Source: JAWLHA01 sp041690535
GTDB taxonomy: Bacteria; Pseudomonadota; Gammaproteobacteria; Thiohalomonadales; Thiohalomonadaceae
Assembly (NCBI GenBank): GCA_041690535.1
Contig: JAWLHA010000087.1
Span: 1 to 15,384, forward strand
Direction: 5' to 3'
DNA length: 15,384 bases
In this document: positions 7,436-12,558 of the stretch, one piece after another
Layout of the letters: each line of letters starts with the position of its first letter
How positions within the stretch are numbered: position 1 is the first letter of the stretch
Notes under the pieces: generated by a model
The model's database searches: none
Told to the model about the DNA's origin: nothing
What the model saw: the letters and a program-made list of their open reading frames with translations, nothing else
Position numbers and translations under genes: made by a program

Positions 7436-8415
7436 TGGCCGAAATAATGTATTGGGAGGCGATCCGCCGCGCCCACGATGAAGAGATGGCCCGCGATCCC
7501 CTGGTGATCGCCATGGGCGAGGACATCGGCGTGGCCGGTGGCACCTACAAGGCCACCCAGGGTCTGTACGACAAATACGGCCCGGAGCGGGTGATCGACA
7601 CCCCCATCTCCGAAAACGGCTTCACCGGTCTGGCCATCGGCGCCTCCTTCATCGGCGTGCGCCCCATCGTCGAGATCATGTCGGTGAACTTCGCCTGGCT
7701 CGCCACCGACCAGCTGTTCAACACCGCCGCCAAGGTGCGCTACATGTCCGGCGGCCAGCTGGAGGCCCCGGTGGTGGTGCGCTCCCCCGGCGGCACCGCC
7801 CACCAGCTCGGCGCGCAGCACTCCGCGCGCATGGAGAAGGTGTTCATGGGCATCGCCGGCCTGCGCGTGGTGACCCCCTCCAACCCCAGGCAGGCCTACG
7901 GTCTGCTGAAGTCGGCGGTGCGCAGCAACGACCCCGTGTTCATCAACGAACACGAGCTCATGTACAACATGAAGGGCGAGGTGCCTGACGAGGAGTACTT
8001 CCACCCGCTGGAAGGCTCCGAGGTGGCCCGCGAAGGGCGCGACATCACCCTGTTCGGCTACAACGTCTCCGTGCACTGGTGCCTGCAGGCGGCCGAGATC
8101 CTCTCCAAGCAGCACGGCATCGAGGCCGAAGTGGTCGACCTCTACGCCCTCAACCCGCTGGACCGCGAAGGCATCAAGGCCTCCGTCTCCAAGACCCACC
8201 GCGCCCTCATCGCCGAAGAGGCCGAACCGGCCGTGGGCGTGGGCTCCGAGGTGATGGCCATCATCAACGAAGAGTGCTTCTTCGAGCTGGATGCGCCCCC
8301 GGTGCGGGTCTCCGCGGTGAACGTGCCCATCCCGTACAACCACACCCTCGAGAAGGCCGCCATCCCCAACGCCAAAGACGTTGTGGCCGCCGTCTTGAAA
8401 ATGTTCGGGAAATGA
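7435..8415 (+). CDS. pdhB: Pyruvate dehydrogenase E1 component, beta subunit
   Basis: Partner of the alpha subunit in the alpha2beta2 E1; contributes the glutamate that activates thiamine diphosphate. It has 326 residues, the family's usual length. Recognisable segments are AMGEDIG (Glu29), the RVIDTPISENGFTGLAIGAS block at about 59-78, RSPGGTAHQLGAQHSA (about 117-132), the C-terminal-domain start YNVSVHWCLQAAE, and the terminal VPIPYNHTLEKAAIP. The ATG shares its A with the pdhA TAA stop, and a G-rich ribosome site (AAAGGGGGG) lies within the end of pdhA, so translational coupling is expected. A 492-base repeat-filled gap separates it from the E2-E3 gene, which is unusual for subunits needed in fixed ratios. 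Confidence 0.95.
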   Translation: MAEIMYWEAIRRAHDEEMARDPLVIAMGEDIGVAGGTYKATQGLYDKYGPERVIDTPISENGFTGLAIGASFIGVRPIVEIMSVNFAWLATDQLFNTAAKVRYMSGGQLEAPVVVRSPGGTAHQLGAQHSARMEKVFMGIAGLRVVTPSNPRQAYGLLKSAVRSNDPVFINEHELMYNMKGEVPDEEYFHPLEGSEVAREGRDITLFGYNVSVHWCLQAAEILSKQHGIEAEVVDLYALNPLDREGIKASVSKTHRALIAEEAEPAVGVGSEVMAIINEECFFELDAPPVRVSAVNVPIPYNHTLEKAAIPNAKDVVAAVLKMFGK

Positions 8416-8483
8416 GTGGCGAGTAGCTAGTGGCTAGTAGCCAGGGAAGTTTTTCCTCGCTACTCGGGAACGCTGATTAATTG

Positions 8484-8775
8484 GTCATGCCCGCAAACTT
8501 AGTTCGTCATGCCCGCGAAGGCGGGCATCCAGTGCCTTCGTCATGCCCGCGAAGGCGGGCATCCAGCACCTTCGTCATGCCCGCGGAGGCGGGCATCCAG
8601 GGCCTTCGTCATGCCCGCGAAGGCGGGCATCCAGGGCCTTCGTCATGCCCGCGGAGGCGGGCATCCAGCACCTTCGTCATGCCCGCGGAGGCGGGCATCC
8701 AGGGCCTTCGTCATGCCCGCGAAAGCGGGCATCCAGGGCCTTCGTCTTCTGGGCTCCCGCCTTCGCGGGAGCGAC
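8484..8775. repeat. 34-bp palindromic tandem repeat array, REP/BIME-like
   Basis: A truncated unit at 8484-8494 is followed by seven full units whose internal ATG lies at 8509, 8543, 8577, 8611, 8645, 8679 and 8713, an exact 34-base period. Each carries a perfect 8-bp stem, ATGCCCGC/GCGGGCAT, around a four-base loop. Substitutions fall only in the loop (GAAG, GGAG, GAAA) and in the first two or three spacer bases (TGC, CAC, GGC before CTTC). An eighth unit at 8749-8775 is inverted: it keeps the outer CTGG and GAC but has the stem GCTCCCGC/GCGGGAGC, changed on both arms so pairing is kept. Likely consequences are mRNA stabilisation or attenuation between pdhB and the E2-E3 gene (inferred). Confidence 0.85.
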
Positions 8776-8830
8776 GGATGCGGAATGGCGGGAGCGACGA
8801 ATGCGGAATGGCAGGAGTGACGAATGCGGA
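8767..8830. repeat. Short 23-bp tandem repeat (about 2.8 copies)
   Basis: Copies lie at 8767-8789, 8790-8812 and 8813-8830 (partial), of the form GGGAGCGACGAATGCGGAAT plus GGC. The first overlaps the right arm of the inverted palindrome unit, so the tandem seems to have grown from the array's end. Confidence 0.75.
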
Positions 8831-8907
8831 AAAAATCAACGTTTCCCTCGGGAGCTTTTCCTCGCTACTAGCAACTCGCAACTAGCAACTCCACTGGAAC
8901 TGAATTT

Positions 8908-11900
8908 ATGGCTGAACCTTACATTATTAAAATGCCCCAGCTCTCCGACACCATGACCGAGGGTGTCCTGGTGAGTTGGGAGAAGAACATCGGCGACAAG
9001 ATCGAGCGTGGCGACATCGTGGCCACGGTCGAGACCGACAAGGCGATCATGGACGTGGAGGTGTTCCGCGAGGGCTACCTCTCCGGCCCCATCGCCGCGG
9101 TGGATGCCACCGTGCCGGTGGGTCAGGCCATCGCCTACCTCGTGGCCACCCCTGATGAGGTGCAGGGCGCCGAAGGGGCGGCCCCCGTGGCCGAAGCCGT
9201 TTCGGCCGAGCCCGCCCCCGCCGCCGCGGCCGAAGAGGGCGAAGGCGCCCCCGACGGCGTGACCCACATCATCAAGATGCCGCAGCTCTCCGACACCATG
9301 ACCGAAGGGGTCGTGGTGAGCTGGGAGAAGAGCGTCGGCGACAAGATCGAGCGCGGCGACGTGGTCGCCACGGTGGAGACCGACAAGGCCATCATGGACG
9401 TGGAGGTGTTCCGCGAGGGCTACCTCTCCGGTCCCATCGCCGAGGTGGACTCCACCATCGCCGTGGGCCACCCCATGGCCTACCTGGTGGACAGCGCCGA
9501 CAAGGTGGTGCGCGAAGGTGCGGTGAAGACCGCCCCCGCGGCGAAGAAGGAGGCCGCACCGGCCCCCGCCGCCGCCCCGGCCCCCAAGGCCGCGCCCGCT
9601 GCCGTCGCCCCGACCACCGCAGGCGTGGCCCCGGCCGCCCGGCCCCACAACAAGCATGCGACGCCCTACGCCCGCATCCTGGCCGCCTCCCTGTCCGTGA
9701 ACCTCAACAACATCAAGGGCACCGGCCCCAGCGGCGAGATCACCGCCGACGACGTGCGCCGTGCCCAGCCGGTGCAGCGGCCCACCCAGGTGGCCGAGCA
9801 GATCCCGGCCCACGTGCTGCCGCACATCCAGGTCCCCGGCGAGGGCCGCGCCATGAGCGCCATGGAGAAGGCGGTCTCCGCCTCCATGACCGCCTCCCTC
9901 ACCATGCCCACCTTCCACGTCACCATCAACGCCCAGCCCGGCGCGCTGATCAAGGCGGCGAAGAAGAAGGGGGTGTCGGTCACCGTGGCCATCGCCAAGG
10001 CCTGCGCCGAGGCCATCAAGAAACACCCCTCCGTCAACTGGGCCTACCAGCCCGTGGACAAGCTGGTGGAGCGCGCCAACGTGGACATCGGCATGGCCGT
10101 CACCGCCGAGGGCGGCGGGCTGGTGGTGCCGGTGCTGCGCGGCTGCGAGTCCCGCGCGGTGGAGGAGCTGAACGAGAAGTGGAAGGACCTGGTGGACCGG
10201 GCCCGCAAGCGCCGTCTGGCGCCCGAGGAGTACGCCAACCCCACCTTCATGGTCTCCAACATGGGGATGTACGGGGTCACCTACTTCGACGCCATCCCCA
10301 CCCCCGGCACGGCGGCCATCCTGGCCATCGCCGCGGCGGGCCCGCAGGGCATGCCCCTCACCGTCACCGCTGACCACCGCGTGGTCAACGGCGCGGAAGT
10401 GGCCGCCTACCTCAACACCCTCAAGGGCATGATCGAGCAGCCCGAGAGCTGGATGGGCCCCATCGGCCCCGCCATCCCCGAAGGGGCGTGGGACTATGAC
10501 GTGGTGGTCATCGGCGGCGGCCCCGGCGGGGAGGACTGCGCCCGCGACCTGGCCGGCCACGGCCTCAAGGTCGCCATGGTCAACGACAGCCCCTTCCCCG
10601 GCGGCGAGTGCCTGTGGCGCGGCTGCATCCCCTCCAAGGCCTGGCGTGCCGCGGCCGACCGGGTGCGCGACCGCGCCCACGACGCCCTGCTGGGCATCGA
10701 AGGGACCACCGGCGCCACCATCAACTGGGGGCAGCTGGAGGCGCACCGTCGCGGCGTGCTCGAAGAGCGCGGCAAGATGGCGCTCAACACCGACAAGGGC
10801 GTGCGCATCGACGTCATCCAGGGCTACGCCTGGTTCGAGACCGACCACCGGGTGTTCGTGGACCAGTCCAAGCTGGCCACCGATCCCCACGGCCGTCCGG
10901 TCAAGGGCGACGACTCCAAGGGCCGGCACATCACCTTCGGCTGCGCGGTCATCGCCACCGGCGCCCCGCCGTTCGTCCCCCCCATCCCGGGGGCCCACGA
11001 CGGCCTGAAGGCCGGCGGCGTGCTCACCTCCGACACCGTCTGGTTCCTGCCCGGCGTGCCCAAGCGCCTCGGCGTCATCGGCGGCGGCGCCATCGGCATG
11101 GAGATGGCCCAGATCTTCCAGGACTTCGGCACCGACGTGGTGCTGCTGGAAGGCAAGGATCGCGTCCTCGCCGAGGTGGAGCCCGAGATCGCCAAGCAGC
11201 TCACCGCGGTGCTCAATGACGACCCCAACCTCACCATCCACACCGGCGTGAAGGTGAAGGAACTCAAGGGCGAGCCCGGCAAGATGCAGATGGTCTTCGA
11301 GACCGCCGAGGGCGAGCAGACCTTCGACTGCGACTACGTCATCATGGCCACCGGCAAGCGCCCCGTGCTCGAGCCCCTCAAGCTCGACAACGCCGGCGTC
11401 GCCATCGAGGCCGGCGTGATCAAGGCCGACAAGCGCTGCCGCACCTCCGCGCCCCACATCTTCGCCGTGGGCGATGTGATCGGCGGCTACATGCTCGCCC
11501 ACACCGCCGGCCAGCAGGGCCGCGTCGCCGCCGCCACCATCCTGGGCGAAGACATGGTCTACGACGAGGCCAAGGACTCCGGGGTCATCTTCACCCGCCC
11601 CGAGGCCGGTTTCGTCGGCCTGTCCATGGAGCAGGCCAAGGCCCGCGGCATCGACGCGGCCGAGGTGAAAGTGCCCATGAACATCGACGCCAAGGCGATG
11701 ATCACCGGCGAGAAGCACGGCATGATCAAGATCGTGGCCGACAAGGCCACCCACCGGGTCATCGGCGTGCATATGCTGGCGGACCATACCGATACGCTCA
11801 TTGGCGAAGCGGTGATGATGGTCTCCGGCGAGATGACGCTGGAGCAGGTGGGGGAGGCGATTCATCCGCATCCGACGCAGACTGAACTGTTTGGGGAGTT

Positions 11901-11949
11901 GGCCAGAAGGCTGGTTTCTAGGTTGCGGCGGTCGGCTAAGAAGGGCTGA
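8908..11949 (+). CDS. Fused E2-E3: dihydrolipoamide acetyltransferase / dihydrolipoyl dehydrogenase
   Basis: A 1013-residue protein carrying two PDH-complex subunits: E2 moves the acetyl group from lipoyl to CoA, and E3 reoxidises the lipoyl group with FAD and NAD. Order: lipoyl domain 1 (9-79, lipoyl-lysine Lys45), Ala/Pro linker, lipoyl domain 2 (124-194, Lys160), Ala/Pro linker, peripheral-subunit-binding domain (about 250-286), acyltransferase core (about 312-525), short linker, E3 (about 529-1013). E3 has VVVIGGGPGG for FAD, redox CLWRGC (Cys568/Cys573), GVIGGGAIGMEMA for NAD, and HPHPTQTE with catalytic His988/Glu993. The E2 motif is DHRVVNG: His490 is present, but Asn494 replaces the usual Asp. 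The two lipoyl domains match at 60 of 71 positions. No stop or frameshift interrupts the fusion. It is the last gene of the operon, before a terminator. Confidence 0.95.
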   Translation: MAEPYIIKMPQLSDTMTEGVLVSWEKNIGDKIERGDIVATVETDKAIMDVEVFREGYLSGPIAAVDATVPVGQAIAYLVATPDEVQGAEGAAPVAEAVSAEPAPAAAAEEGEGAPDGVTHIIKMPQLSDTMTEGVVVSWEKSVGDKIERGDVVATVETDKAIMDVEVFREGYLSGPIAEVDSTIAVGHPMAYLVDSADKVVREGAVKTAPAAKKEAAPAPAAAPAPKAAPAAVAPTTAGVAPAARPHNKHATPYARILAASLSVNLNNIKGTGPSGEITADDVRRAQPVQRPTQVAEQIPAHVLPHIQVPGEGRAMSAMEKAVSASMTASLTMPTFHVTINAQPGALIKAAKKKGVSVTVAIAKACAEAIKKHPSVNWAYQPVDKLVERANVDIGMAVTAEGGGLVVPVLRGCESRAVEELNEKWKDLVDRARKRRLAPEEYANPTFMVSNMGMYGVTYFDAIPTPGTAAILAIAAAGPQGMPLTVTADHRVVNGAEVAAYLNTLKGMIEQPESWMGPIGPAIPEGAWDYDVVVIGGGPGGEDCARDLAGHGLKVAMVNDSPFPGGECLWRGCIPSKAWRAAADRVRDRAHDALLGIEGTTGATINWGQLEAHRRGVLEERGKMALNTDKGVRIDVIQGYAWFETDHRVFVDQSKLATDPHGRPVKGDDSKGRHITFGCAVIATGAPPFVPPIPGAHDGLKAGGVLTSDTVWFLPGVPKRLGVIGGGAIGMEMAQIFQDFGTDVVLLEGKDRVLAEVEPEIAKQLTAVLNDDPNLTIHTGVKVKELKGEPGKMQMVFETAEGEQTFDCDYVIMATGKRPVLEPLKLDNAGVAIEAGVIKADKRCRTSAPHIFAVGDVIGGYMLAHTAGQQGRVAAATILGEDMVYDEAKDSGVIFTRPEAGFVGLSMEQAKARGIDAAEVKVPMNIDAKAMITGEKHGMIKIVADKATHRVIGVHMLADHTDTLIGEAVMMVSGEMTLEQVGEAIHPHPTQTELFGELARRLVSRLRRSAKKG

Positions 11950-11989
11950 CGGGAGTTGGCCCTCATGGATGAGGTGGTGGTATAAAGAG

Positions 11990-12019
11990 ACGGCGCTTTC
12001 CGGGAGGGGCGCCGTTTTT
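11990..12019 (+). terminator. Intrinsic terminator of the PDH operon
   Basis: A 7-bp stem, ACGGCGC (11990-11996) with GCGCCGT (12009-12015), encloses a 12-base loop and is followed by TTTTT (12015-12019). It lies 40 bases after the E2-E3 stop codon. Confidence 0.85.
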
Positions 12020-12135
12020 CTTTGGAACCGGTCACTGGTTTGTGTGTTGGAACGCTGCTCGCCGTTTTCGGCTCAGTTGTTGTTACAGTAAGACGCGTAT
12101 CCTGGGTAGTTCTTAATGCGGGAGAGTTCGGGTCC

Positions 12136-12558
12136 ATGATCCCATTTAGCCAGCGGGAGCTTGCACGTGCATGGCGACAGGCCAAAGCTGCCGCTGATGA
12201 AGCGGAGCGCACGAATGCTCACAGACTTCTTCTGTTCTACGCAGCTGAATGTGGCTTGAAGGCAGCCTACTTACGTCGCCAAAACAAAAATATATTGGAC
12301 GCTTCAACAGGTGGCGAGCTAAAGCACGACCTCAACAGAGTGCTTGATAAGCTAAATGTTGGTGCAAATCTGAGATTGCCGAACCAACTCCAACTTCCGC
12401 CTTTGAACTCGGGAAGCGTTTCAACCCTAAGAAATTGCTGCGTGGGCGAACTAAATCAGGTCTGGCGATATGGCGGTGAACTGCAAGCGCCAAATGACTT
12501 CGACATCGAGCAGAAACTTGAAAAAATTCACGAGTGGATTAGCAAGGAACTGACATGA
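12136..12558 (+). CDS. Small HEPN-like helical protein, first gene of a two-gene cassette
   Basis: A 140-residue protein, predicted mostly helical. HRLLLFYAAECGLKAAYLRR (29-48) followed by HDLNRVLDKL (64-73) is reminiscent of HEPN-fold proteins, in which an AE..LKA helix precedes an HDL helix; WRYGGEL (110-116) and a C-terminal helix also fit. The catalytic RNase motif R-x(4-6)-H of active HEPN toxins is not found, so if it is HEPN it may be non-catalytic or use other residues. I chose the ATG at 12136, with GGAGAG nine bases upstream; the frame extends upstream to 12022 but that part has no ribosome site and overlaps the terminator region. It overlaps the next gene by four bases (ATGA). Low GC suggests acquisition. 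HEPN assignment is inference. Confidence 0.75.
   Translation: MIPFSQRELARAWRQAKAAADEAERTNAHRLLLFYAAECGLKAAYLRRQNKNILDASTGGELKHDLNRVLDKLNVGANLRLPNQLQLPPLNSGSVSTLRNCCVGELNQVWRYGGELQAPNDFDIEQKLEKIHEWISKELT

Larger units (their letters stand above)
8416..8907. other. Intra-operon gap between E1 beta and E2-E3, filled with repeats
   Basis: No gene: the frames open here are translations of the repeat in successive phases, because 34 is not a multiple of three. The outer parts are related. GGGAAGTTTTTCCTCGCTACT at 8444-8464 recurs as a near-direct copy at 8850-8869. The TAG/CTA-rich segment at 8416-8445 resembles the reverse complement of the segment at 8860-8892. Between them lies the palindromic array. 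Only a weak ribosome site (TGGA) precedes the ATG at 8908. Confidence 0.7.

Noticed and set aside
8484..8775. CRISPR array
   Set aside because: The period is only 34 bases, the variable part is about seven bases of nearly constant sequence, and the repeat itself is a full palindrome; there are no unique spacers and no cas genes. It is a REP-like array.
8481..8956. Small proteins rich in HARGGGHP/PAKAGIQ encoded across the array
   Set aside because: All three plus frames give the same phase-shifted peptide because the 34-base unit is not a multiple of three; they have no ribosome sites and are translations of the repeat.
8836..11871. Very long open frame antisense to the E2-E3 gene (about 1000 codons, His/Gly/Val-rich)
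   Set aside because: A mirror effect of strong third-position G/C bias in a high-GC gene. The plus strand encodes a complete and recognisable enzyme.
12022..12135. N-terminal extension of the HEPN-like protein starting at 12022
   Set aside because: It would begin right after the terminator T-tract, without a ribosome site; the ATG at 12136 has GGAGAG at good spacing.
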